DNA of 54,367 bases, taken from contig JABCZU010000007.1 of NCBI GenBank assembly GCA_013289515.1, forward strand, positions 10,560-64,926. The letters are read 5' to 3'. The notes beneath the pieces were generated by a model that did not search any database, was not told where the DNA came from, and was given only the letters and a program-made list of their open reading frames with translations. Position numbers and translations under genes: made by a program. Shown here one piece after another: positions 41,744 through 48,396 of this stretch (position 1 is its first letter; every line of letters begins with the position of its first letter). This DNA is from Candidatus Babelota bacterium (GTDB lineage Bacteria > Babelota > Babeliae > Babelales > RVW-14).

Positions 41744-41761
41744 TTGGCGGGTTGACGCCAA
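41744..41761 (+). terminator. Hairpin, probable terminator
   Basis: TTGGCG-GGTTGA-CGCCAA followed by TTTC. Lies between the replication gene and the primase remnant. Confidence 0.45.
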
Positions 41762-41802
41762 TTTCAACCAGGAATCAACCATTCAACTTTTGAGGGATCA
41801 AG

Positions 41803-41904
41803 ATGATGAACAAAAGTGGCTATCCAACACAAACAGGAAAAGATATAGGTGAGTATGCGAAAGGCGGTGGTGACATAAGATCATTTATTTGTAGCGTCAG
41901 TTAA
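41803..41904 (+). pseudogene. Remnant of a primase C-terminus
   Basis: The frame reads GYPTQTGKDIGEYAKGGGDI then RSFI, matching the C-terminus of the element 2 primase (AYPTPMGKDIGEAIALGLDV then RQWI). The rest of the primase is missing. It shows that an ancestor of this element carried the same primase as element 2. Confidence 0.7.
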
Positions 41905-41929
41905 ATAATTTTTTTTAAAGGAGTCATTA

Positions 41930-42274
41930 ATGACTAAGACGAACTTGATTCAATTAGAATGGTTGCCAAAGGGCATTGATGCAGAGAACATGTTTATTAA
42001 TGAAAGATTAGGAGACGGCTTTAACGACACCACTTATTTATTGGATGGCTTTGAAAATATTAAGGATATGAAAATTGACAAGGCGATGCGTCGTACTGGG
42101 CATTTGGCTAACGTTCTTTTCATAGACACCGAAGCGGCCAATATGCGCCAACAAAGGGTAGATGCCTTGGTCGTTGCGTACTGGCATGATAACGATGGTG
42201 TTTATTGGAAAGATACATATTTAGAGGATACCAAAACTGGTGAATGCGTTGCGTATAGAAAGAGACTTTCTTAG
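41930..42274 (+). CDS. Hypothetical protein of element 3
   Basis: 114 residues, strong ribosome site (AAAGGAG). Soluble, mixed alpha/beta: LIQLEWLPKGIDAENMFINE, VDALVVAYWHDNDGVYWKDT. I recognise no family. It lies between the primase remnant and a very stable hairpin. Confidence 0.6.
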   Translation: MTKTNLIQLEWLPKGIDAENMFINERLGDGFNDTTYLLDGFENIKDMKIDKAMRRTGHLANVLFIDTEAANMRQQRVDALVVAYWHDNDGVYWKDTYLEDTKTGECVAYRKRLS

Positions 42275-42294
42275 CGGTTAACTGGAGCATAAGT

Positions 42295-42321
42295 GGCGCC
42301 TTCGGGGTACTCGAAGGCGCC
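42295..42321. repeat. Very stable 10-bp-stem hairpin
   Basis: GGCGCCTTCG-7 bases-CGAAGGCGCC, perfect arms. No T tract, so a terminator is uncertain. It lies immediately upstream of the promoter of the HGGK module. Confidence 0.7.
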
Positions 42322-42331
42322 CCGTGACAAT

Positions 42332-42340
42332 TGCTATAAT
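42332..42340 (+). promoter_or_regulatory. Extended -10 promoter of the element 3 HGGK module
   Basis: TGC TATAAT, identical to the -10 at 37330. No clear -35. 107 bp before 42448; the leader between holds a GGGGGG run and no gene. Confidence 0.5.
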
Positions 42341-42447
42341 TACAGGGGGGACCGAAGAAATGTAGGCAAGAACAAGAGTCTTACAGGATAGGGTTTTAAA
42401 CAGACTAAAGAGTCTTACTGAACACAATATTACAATGAGGAGCCAGG

Positions 42448-42861
42448 ATGTCCAAGAAAGCTAAAGAAGTAATACAGGCCGATCAGCTTGCTCTGCTAAT
42501 CAAGACGATAAATTGCGATAACGACGATACAGCCAGGATGCTTATTTCACAGGCCGTGAAGGCTGCCTATGCTGGTGATAGTGACATTGATGATAATGGT
42601 CTTAATGGTGTGATTGCACTTATCCGTGGAATTGGTCCGGAAGATGCAACAGAGGTCATCCTGGTGGTTCAATTTATTGTTCTACACCTGCAAGGAATGA
42701 GTACGATGACAAAAACTTATACCAATGCCAAAGGTCAGGGCATGATGCTGCTGCGATTGTCTCATCACGCCTTAGATATGTTACAGCGGTATCGAAGCAG
42801 GAACCAGGCGTACAATGCCTTGCATCACGATGGCGCTGTGTTGGTCGCTAATGGTCAGTAA
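42448..42861 (+). CDS. HGGK-module protein A (element 3)
   Basis: 137 residues, AGGAG before the ATG. N-terminal helices DQLALLIKTINCDNDDTARM, LISQAVKAAYAGDSDIDDNG; C-terminal LLRLSHHALDMLQRYRSRNQ and GAVLVANGQ correspond to the tail of 28988..29716. Shorter than its element 2 relative (242 residues) because the variable N-terminal part is different. First gene of the repeated three-gene order. Confidence 0.72.
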   Translation: MSKKAKEVIQADQLALLIKTINCDNDDTARMLISQAVKAAYAGDSDIDDNGLNGVIALIRGIGPEDATEVILVVQFIVLHLQGMSTMTKTYTNAKGQGMMLLRLSHHALDMLQRYRSRNQAYNALHHDGAVLVANGQ

Positions 42862-42890
42862 CAAGACGAGTAAAATACGGGGCAAATCTC

Positions 42891-43130
42891 ATGAGATTCA
42901 AAATGGACTTTAAAAAGCTGCCGCGTTGCGGTGCACGAGCAAAAAGTAATTTTGGCCTACCATGTCGTCACGTAGCCCTAAAAAATGGCCGATGCCACTA
43001 CCATGGGGGCAAGGTGCCCGTCAAAAATGGGCGATATACTAAGCTTGCCCGGATGGAACGCACCGAGCAACGACGCCTCATTACTACTATGCGGAATACA
43101 TCATTATCTTTGGAGGAATTAGTCAAATGA
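42891..43130 (+). CDS. HGGXSTG-domain protein (element 3)
   Basis: 79 residues. Cluster LPRCGARAKSNFGLPCRHVA, KNGRCHYHGGKVPVKNGRYT, then KLARMERTEQRRLI. Same residues as 29706..29969, but the ATGPKTLAGKKHAAQANLKY insert is missing. Its stop overlaps the next start by 4 bp. An ATG at 42903 is an alternative start. Confidence 0.82.
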   Translation: MRFKMDFKKLPRCGARAKSNFGLPCRHVALKNGRCHYHGGKVPVKNGRYTKLARMERTEQRRLITTMRNTSLSLEELVK

Positions 43131-43618
43131 ACAGGCCTAAAAGCTTAATACCAAAAAAATCAAAAAGTATGTACGATGTATCTAATCGGCTTGCAAAGAC
43201 GCTTGGCAGTGAAGAGGATTATCGCCATCTGGCCGATGACCTGCTTGTGTTCGCACAACAAGAAAATTCCCTAGATATAAACTCGTTCCCCCTTGGCCTA
43301 CTGATAAATCCGGCAACCTTTGCCGAATTTTCACAGCACTCAGAGTATTTTTCCAGCGCCTATGATACAGCCTTACGCCTAATAGGCGCCCGATTAAAAC
43401 GGTTGGTGTATGAAGGGGCAATCGATAGGCACCTTGCTCTTGAGATGCTTCCCTTATACGATCCTGAGTACCGGAAATGGCTGATCAGTCTGAAGCAAAA
43501 GGATGAAACTGCCGGTCAAACCAAGATTATAACGGTGATGATTCCCGAGTATCCCGATTCTGGCCGAGTCCCGTCTAGGGAGCAAAAGGCTAAAGATCTT
43601 GTCGCTGACAGAGGGTAG
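43127..43618 (+). CDS. HGGK-module protein C (element 3)
   Basis: 163 residues starting in the ATGA overlap with the HGGK gene. LLINPATFAEFSQHSEYFSS, AYDTALRLIGARLKRLVYEG, LALEMLPLYDPEYRKWLISL align in plan with 29956..30477. The C-terminal VMIPEYPDSGRVPS parallels VMVEEIPSSPSAPG. Weakly small-terminase-like; function open. Confidence 0.7.
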   Translation: MNRPKSLIPKKSKSMYDVSNRLAKTLGSEEDYRHLADDLLVFAQQENSLDINSFPLGLLINPATFAEFSQHSEYFSSAYDTALRLIGARLKRLVYEGAIDRHLALEMLPLYDPEYRKWLISLKQKDETAGQTKIITVMIPEYPDSGRVPSREQKAKDLVADRG

Positions 43619-43755
43619 CGTATGCGATACAAAAAATCTGCGACTGCATGATTTATGGTCTGCGCCACTTTTGATCGCTATACATACAGCTATTGATCTG
43701 GTAATGTATGGGGGAATCAATAATTGTTTTTCATTTGCACGTAAAAGGAGCAGCC

Positions 43756-45561
43756 ATGATTTTGCTAGGATTAACACTTCCATGTCTATTATTTGCCATG
43801 ACAACGATGCTTTCAGCCTGCGGGGATAATAGAAATAATCAGGACCATACAATACTTTTTCAACAAACGGAACAAAAGGCCTTACAAGGGGACGCTAATG
43901 CTCAGTGTGATTTAGGAGTTTGCTACTATAGAGGTCAAGATGTCACACAAGATTATAACAAAGCTTTTGAGTGGTTTGAAAAATCTGCAAAGCAAGGACT
44001 TGCTAGGGCTCAAGCTCTAATAGGTGGATGGTATTTTTTGGGAGGTCAAAGTATTGAGCAAGATTACAATAAAGCTTTTGAGTGGATCGAAAAGGCTGCA
44101 CAACAAGATTATGTGGAGGCTCAGCTTGCGTTAGGCACATGCTACTATGAAGGGCAAGGTGTTAAGCAAGATTATAAGAAGGCCTTAGAGTGGTTTGAGA
44201 AGGCTGCAAATCAAGGTTATTCGAAAGCTCAATATAATTTGGGCCATTGCTATGAGGAAGGCACTGGCATTACACAAGACTATAAAAAGGCTTTTGGGTG
44301 TTACCAAAAGGCCGCGCAACAAGGTTATGCTAGGGCTCAACGTAATGTAGGCTGTTGTTACTATAAGGGTAATGGTACCGCACAGGATTATAAGGTAGCT
44401 TTTGAGTGGTTTGAAAAGGCTGCTCTGCAAGATGACGCTTCTGCCCAATATAATTTGGGTATTTGTTACCATAGTGGCAATGGCATCACACAAGATCAAA
44501 AAAAAGCTTTTGAGTGGTTTGAAAAAGCTGCACAGCAAGGCTATGTGGAGGCTCAGTATAATCTGGGTGTTTGTTACCATAGTGGTAATGGCATTACGCG
44601 GGATTATAAAAAAGCTTTTGAATGGTACGAAAAAGCAGCTCTTCAAGATTATGGGGATGCTCAGTTTAACTTAGGGGCTTTCTACAGTAACGGACAAGGA
44701 GCGGCTCAAGATTATAAAAAAGCTTTTGAGTGGTTCCAAAAAGCTGCAGAGCAAGGTAATTCTAAAGCTCAAGGTGCTTTGGGATTTTGTTATTATGACG
44801 GTGACAAAGGAGTTGCGCAGGACTATAAAAAGGCCTTCGAATGGCTTGAGAAGGCAGTACAGCAGGGTCATATTGAAGCTCAGTATAATTTGGGAAATTG
44901 CTACTTTAACGGGCGCGGCGTTACGCAAGATCAAAATAAGGCTTTTAAGTTATATAAAAAGGCCGCCTTAGAAGGCAACCTTAAAGCTCAATATAATTTG
45001 GGCTTTTGCTATTATGAAGGACATGGTACTGCTCAAGATTATCATGAGGCCCTTAAGTGGTTCAAAAAGGCCGCTGAACAAGGTTTTGCTAGAGCTCAAT
45101 ATAGCTTTGGGCTTTTCTATTATAATGGCTACGAGGTTGACCAAGATTATAAAAAGGCCTTTGAATGGTTTGAAAAAGCAGCGGAGCAAGGTGATACTCA
45201 AGCTCAACACAATGTTGGTGTGTGCTATGATAAGGGCGAGGGTGTTGCACAAGATTATAAAAAAGCTTTTGAATGGTTTGAAAAGGCGGCACAAAAAGCT
45301 GATCCTGATGCTGAACATAACTTAGGAGCCTATTACTACGAAGGCAAAGGTGTTAGTCAAGATTATAAGAAGGCTTTCAAGTGGTTTGAAAAGGCGGCGA
45401 ATAAAGGTTTTGTTAAGGCCCAAACAACCTTAGGAGGCCTTTACTATTTAGGCCAAGGCGTTACGCGAGATCATGCAAAGGCATTAGAGTGGAGTGAAAG
45501 GGCCGCGAAGCAGGGCGACGATGGTGCAAAAAAGGTTTTAAGGCTACTGAAAAAATCTTAA
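43756..45561 (+). CDS. Sel1-repeat lipoprotein
   Basis: 601 residues from the ATG at 43756 (AAAGGAG upstream). Lipoprotein signal with lipobox LSAC at about 22-25. About fifteen tandem 36-residue Sel1 repeats follow, each of the form A.YNLG.CYY.G.GV.QDYKKAFEWFEKAA.QG. Sel1 repeats are protein-binding solenoids; in Legionella and related intracellular bacteria, exported Sel1 proteins act on the host. The DNA repeats are diverged at the base level, so the array is not newly amplified. Cargo of element 3 or the first chromosomal gene after it. Confidence 0.93.
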   Translation: MILLGLTLPCLLFAMTTMLSACGDNRNNQDHTILFQQTEQKALQGDANAQCDLGVCYYRGQDVTQDYNKAFEWFEKSAKQGLARAQALIGGWYFLGGQSIEQDYNKAFEWIEKAAQQDYVEAQLALGTCYYEGQGVKQDYKKALEWFEKAANQGYSKAQYNLGHCYEEGTGITQDYKKAFGCYQKAAQQGYARAQRNVGCCYYKGNGTAQDYKVAFEWFEKAALQDDASAQYNLGICYHSGNGITQDQKKAFEWFEKAAQQGYVEAQYNLGVCYHSGNGITRDYKKAFEWYEKAALQDYGDAQFNLGAFYSNGQGAAQDYKKAFEWFQKAAEQGNSKAQGALGFCYYDGDKGVAQDYKKAFEWLEKAVQQGHIEAQYNLGNCYFNGRGVTQDQNKAFKLYKKAALEGNLKAQYNLGFCYYEGHGTAQDYHEALKWFKKAAEQGFARAQYSFGLFYYNGYEVDQDYKKAFEWFEKAAEQGDTQAQHNVGVCYDKGEGVAQDYKKAFEWFEKAAQKADPDAEHNLGAYYYEGKGVSQDYKKAFKWFEKAANKGFVKAQTTLGGLYYLGQGVTRDHAKALEWSERAAKQGDDGAKKVLRLLKKS

Positions 45562-45574
45562 TTCTTTTACAGGG

Positions 45575-45670
45575 CTAAAGGTTGCAATTGCTGGTGAGCT
45601 GGATATTGACTTGAGTGAGGCATGGAAGGGTATGTTTGTGTCTGATGCGCATAAGATTGAGAAACGTTGA
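45575..45670 (+). pseudogene. C-terminal remnant of an unknown gene
   Basis: The open frame LKVAIAGELDIDLSEAWKGM, FVSDAHKIEKR and stop reads like a real protein end but has no start codon or ribosome site. It lies directly after the Sel1 gene. Confidence 0.35.
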
Positions 45671-45746
45671 CCTTCTGTTGCAACGTTTGCTACTTTACCA
45701 AAAGTTAGTGGTATCAAAGGATCAGAGTATGGGGATTAGGAGAACA

Positions 45747-46454
45747 ATGAATCGAAGATTTAGTGTCTTAATACTAATCAGTTGCATAATGCACACCTGC
45801 GTTGGGGGTATAGTACTCAGGTTGGCCCAGCAAGCCGATCTGACCGCGCTTTTAGAACTTGATCGTCAATGCTCATTTGAGTACTGGAAGCCACTTTTTC
45901 TTGCTGGTTACACTCATGTGCCGGTGGGCAACCAGGTTGATCAAATGCTTGAAGAAGAGTTAATTGCAGATCAAAAGCTTTTTGCTAATGCAGTTAGCCT
46001 ATCCAACAATATGCGCCTATTGGCTGCTTATAATGTCGAAGAGAATAAGCCGGTTGGCCTACTCCTTTTTGATAAAGCAGATGAAAGAAGTATCCAGCTT
46101 GATTTGTTGATGGTAGACAAAGCATATCGAAGAAAGGGGATTGGTAAACAGTTAATTGATAGGGCGCTTGCCGAGTTTCCTGCCATTACCATATGCGATG
46201 TTACACCACTTCGTTTTGCAAACGATCAAACCATTAAATTTTATGAGGCCTATGGATTTGAACGTATTGGGTTTAGACCGATTGATAATGATAATGCTAG
46301 CGAATTATCATTAATTAAGTGGTTTGGTCCATCGTATACAGAAATGTTTTATCATTACAGGTGGCGCAAATCAGACCTTAGCACACCAACAATGATAGTG
46401 ACAAAGGGCTATAAAAAACATGCGGGGATCATGAAATATCGCTGCATTAAGTAA
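45747..46454 (+). CDS. Exported GNAT N-acetyltransferase
   Basis: 235 residues from the ATG at 45747 (AGGAG upstream). A clear signal peptide at 1-21 (FSVLILISCIMHTCVGG) is followed at once by a GNAT domain: IVLRLAQQADLTALLELDRQ, LDLLMVDKAYRRKGIGKQLI, TIKFYEAYGFERIG. Acetyl-CoA is cytoplasmic, so an exported GNAT would act in a host cell or be retained. It resembles the situation of the exported methyltransferase at 8649..9569. Convergent with the next gene. Confidence 0.85.
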   Translation: MNRRFSVLILISCIMHTCVGGIVLRLAQQADLTALLELDRQCSFEYWKPLFLAGYTHVPVGNQVDQMLEEELIADQKLFANAVSLSNNMRLLAAYNVEENKPVGLLLFDKADERSIQLDLLMVDKAYRRKGIGKQLIDRALAEFPAITICDVTPLRFANDQTIKFYEAYGFERIGFRPIDNDNASELSLIKWFGPSYTEMFYHYRWRKSDLSTPTMIVTKGYKKHAGIMKYRCIK

Positions 46455-46462
46455 TAGATTGA

Positions 46463-47053
46463 TCAAGCTTCGTGCTTATTGATTAAAATCCGTTGACACT
46501 CTTTTAAATATTCCGCTAAAGGCTGCAACCCTAATGCCTTTCGTCGTGCATCAACATGTTCCGCATCTTCGATAGGGCATACAGTAATACATCCTTGCAG
46601 TATATCAACTTGAGTACCGTAACATTGCTTCTTTCCCTCCGCAATAAGCATTCGATCGGCAAGATAGGCAACATCAATAGATGATACATCATTACAAGCA
46701 GCTGCTTGTTGTAAAAGTACAAGGCATTGTTTTTGAAATGCATGATCGTCGCTAGCATGTTGCACTAATAACCACGCTGCTTGTGCCCCATCAGTACCAA
46801 CACGAGATACCCCTGGCCATCCGTACGTGGCAATGATTTCCTTCATTGCTTTAAGGTTCTTCTCATCAACGCGCTGTACTGCTATTTCTGTAGTTGTTGT
46901 AGCGTTTTTAATAAGCGCTTGCCGTACCTGTTGGTCTTCAGCACACATGTCCAATAATTGTTGACGCAGCGCTTCATTGATCATGCCATTGAGATGGCTT
47001 CCCAAAAGTACCAGCCAGCACACTACGATTATTCTTTTTATGGGGCATTCCAT
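46463..47053 (-). CDS. Exported DUF6624-type protein
   Basis: 196 residues, signal peptide at about 1-23 (IIVVCWLVLLGSHLNG). The stretch MKEIIATYGWPGVSRVGTDG, AQAAWLLVQHASDDHAFQKQ, then AYLADRMLIAEGKKQCYGTQ is characteristic of DUF6624. The function of that family is unknown; the conserved H and D residues suggest an enzyme. The start codon lies directly next to the stop of the glycerophosphodiesterase gene, so they are co-transcribed. Confidence 0.8.
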   Translation of the reverse strand: MECPIKRIIVVCWLVLLGSHLNGMINEALRQQLLDMCAEDQQVRQALIKNATTTTEIAVQRVDEKNLKAMKEIIATYGWPGVSRVGTDGAQAAWLLVQHASDDHAFQKQCLVLLQQAAACNDVSSIDVAYLADRMLIAEGKKQCYGTQVDILQGCITVCPIEDAEHVDARRKALGLQPLAEYLKECQRILINKHEA

Positions 47054-47845
47054 TTAGCTCTCTTTATAAACGTTATCAGGAGCATTAACCATAATGGCGT
47101 CTACGCCCAACGACTTAAACTTCTTAATGTTATCAGCGTGCTCATTGGAAACCCAGACCCATACATTCAGCCCACGCTTACGCGCATCATCAAATAAAGG
47201 TTTTGAGAAAACAAAATCAATTAAACATATGGCGTAAGCATTTAGTTCTAGCCCAAACTGTGCAAGGGTATAGGGGGTACCGGCAGTTGCAGGAATCAAT
47301 CGAATTGCAGGAATCAGGTCATGTATCTTTTTTAGTTCGCGGTGTTCAAAGCCAGTCGCGAAGAATTGATCATACTTCCAACCTTTTGTTTTAACGTAGG
47401 TATGCACTAATGTGGCAATGTCGGCTGCAAGCCCCTCTTCTTTGATATCAAGAATAACATTAACACGTGCTCCAATACTATCCAGAGCCTCTGCAAGTGT
47501 TGGAATCGTCCCACCCGTTTTAAGCGTGATTGCTTGTAGTTCATTAAGTTCCATATCGTTCACAAGCCCATGTACACCGGATACACGATCAATATCCGCA
47601 TCATGCATTAAAATAAGCTGACCGCTTTTGCATCTGCGCACATCAAGCTCAATAGCCCAAACACCAAGATCTATAGCTTTTTGGAATGAGGCTATGGTGT
47701 TCTCGGTTGCGTAGGTAGGGGCCCCTCGATGACCAATAATTTTCATAAGATTGCCAGCCTTTGGTTTTTCTTGATTGGCACGTGCGACATAACCAAAGGT
47801 ACCGGCTAGTGCTACACAAAGTAATGCTGTTGTTGTTATGTTCAT
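47054..47845 (-). CDS. Exported glycerophosphodiester phosphodiesterase
   Basis: 263 residues, signal peptide at 1-23. GDPD active site complete: IIGHRGAPTYATENTIASFQ (H, R, E, N), VWAIELDVRRCKSGQLILMH (E, D, H), DADIDRVSG. The C-terminus GLNVWVWVSNEHADNIKKFK and VDAIMVNAP are typical. It releases glycerol 3-phosphate from deacylated phospholipids, probably in the periplasm or host, giving access to host lipid breakdown products alongside the neighbouring lipase-like hydrolases. Confidence 0.92.
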   Translation of the reverse strand: MNITTTALLCVALAGTFGYVARANQEKPKAGNLMKIIGHRGAPTYATENTIASFQKAIDLGVWAIELDVRRCKSGQLILMHDADIDRVSGVHGLVNDMELNELQAITLKTGGTIPTLAEALDSIGARVNVILDIKEEGLAADIATLVHTYVKTKGWKYDQFFATGFEHRELKKIHDLIPAIRLIPATAGTPYTLAQFGLELNAYAICLIDFVFSKPLFDDARKRGLNVWVWVSNEHADNIKKFKSLGVDAIMVNAPDNVYKES

Positions 47846-47882
47846 AGATACCCCGTTTGTATAAAATTAATTATGCTGACGA

Positions 47883-48356
47883 TTACCATACCAGCCCTAA
47901 GATGGATTTCTTTGCTATCGGTCCAAAAACACGGCTGTCATCGTGCTGTGCGGAGAGATTGTCTGATAGTACGAAAACATGGGCTAGCGGTACTTGAAGA
48001 GGCTTATTGATGGCATAGACACCATGCTTCCAGTTGGGCCAACTTCTACAAATCCCGGCATCATTAAGGGCTTCACCATTCACGATTATGCTGCCCTCAA
48101 TAATCTGTATCGTATTAGTCTCTAATGCTACAATGCGGGATATCCAGGCTTTCCCTTCATGCTTGAATCCGATAATGTCGCCTATCTGGTATTGTCGTAG
48201 ATATGGCAAGGTTCGATTTAAGAAGACAGAACTGCCATCTTTAACCGCAGGTTCCATACAATCACCTGGAACGCGGTATGGCCGGGCAAATGCGAAGACC
48301 GCAATTATTAATGTGATGACAATTAGAACGATAATTTTGTACGTATTCGTTTTCAT
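47883..48356 (-). CDS. Signal peptidase I-like protein lacking the canonical Ser/Lys pair
   Basis: 157 residues from the ATG at 48356. One membrane anchor at 7-24 (IIVLIVITLIIAVFAFA), box B VPGDCMEPAVKDGSSVF, region WISRIVALETNTIQIIEG, box E LSDNLSAQHDDSRVFGPI. The fold and box E are those of S26 signal peptidases. The catalytic Ser of SM.P is Cys (codon TGT), and the position of the catalytic Lys (normally KR.VG) is Ser. It may be inactive or use a different mechanism. A normal signal peptidase must be elsewhere, since many exported proteins are encoded here. Confidence 0.8.
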   Translation of the reverse strand: MKTNTYKIIVLIVITLIIAVFAFARPYRVPGDCMEPAVKDGSSVFLNRTLPYLRQYQIGDIIGFKHEGKAWISRIVALETNTIQIIEGSIIVNGEALNDAGICRSWPNWKHGVYAINKPLQVPLAHVFVLSDNLSAQHDDSRVFGPIAKKSILGLVW

Positions 48357-48396
48357 AGCACACCCAATTTTGTTAACAAGGCCCAAGCCATTTTTT

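Noticed and set aside
41558-41755. 65-codon frame starting TTG after the replication gene
   Set aside because: The start lies in a hairpin loop and no ribosome site precedes it.
43756-45561. Sel1 array as a CRISPR-like or tandem DNA repeat
   Set aside because: The repetition is at the protein level (36 residues); units differ in sequence and no spacers exist.
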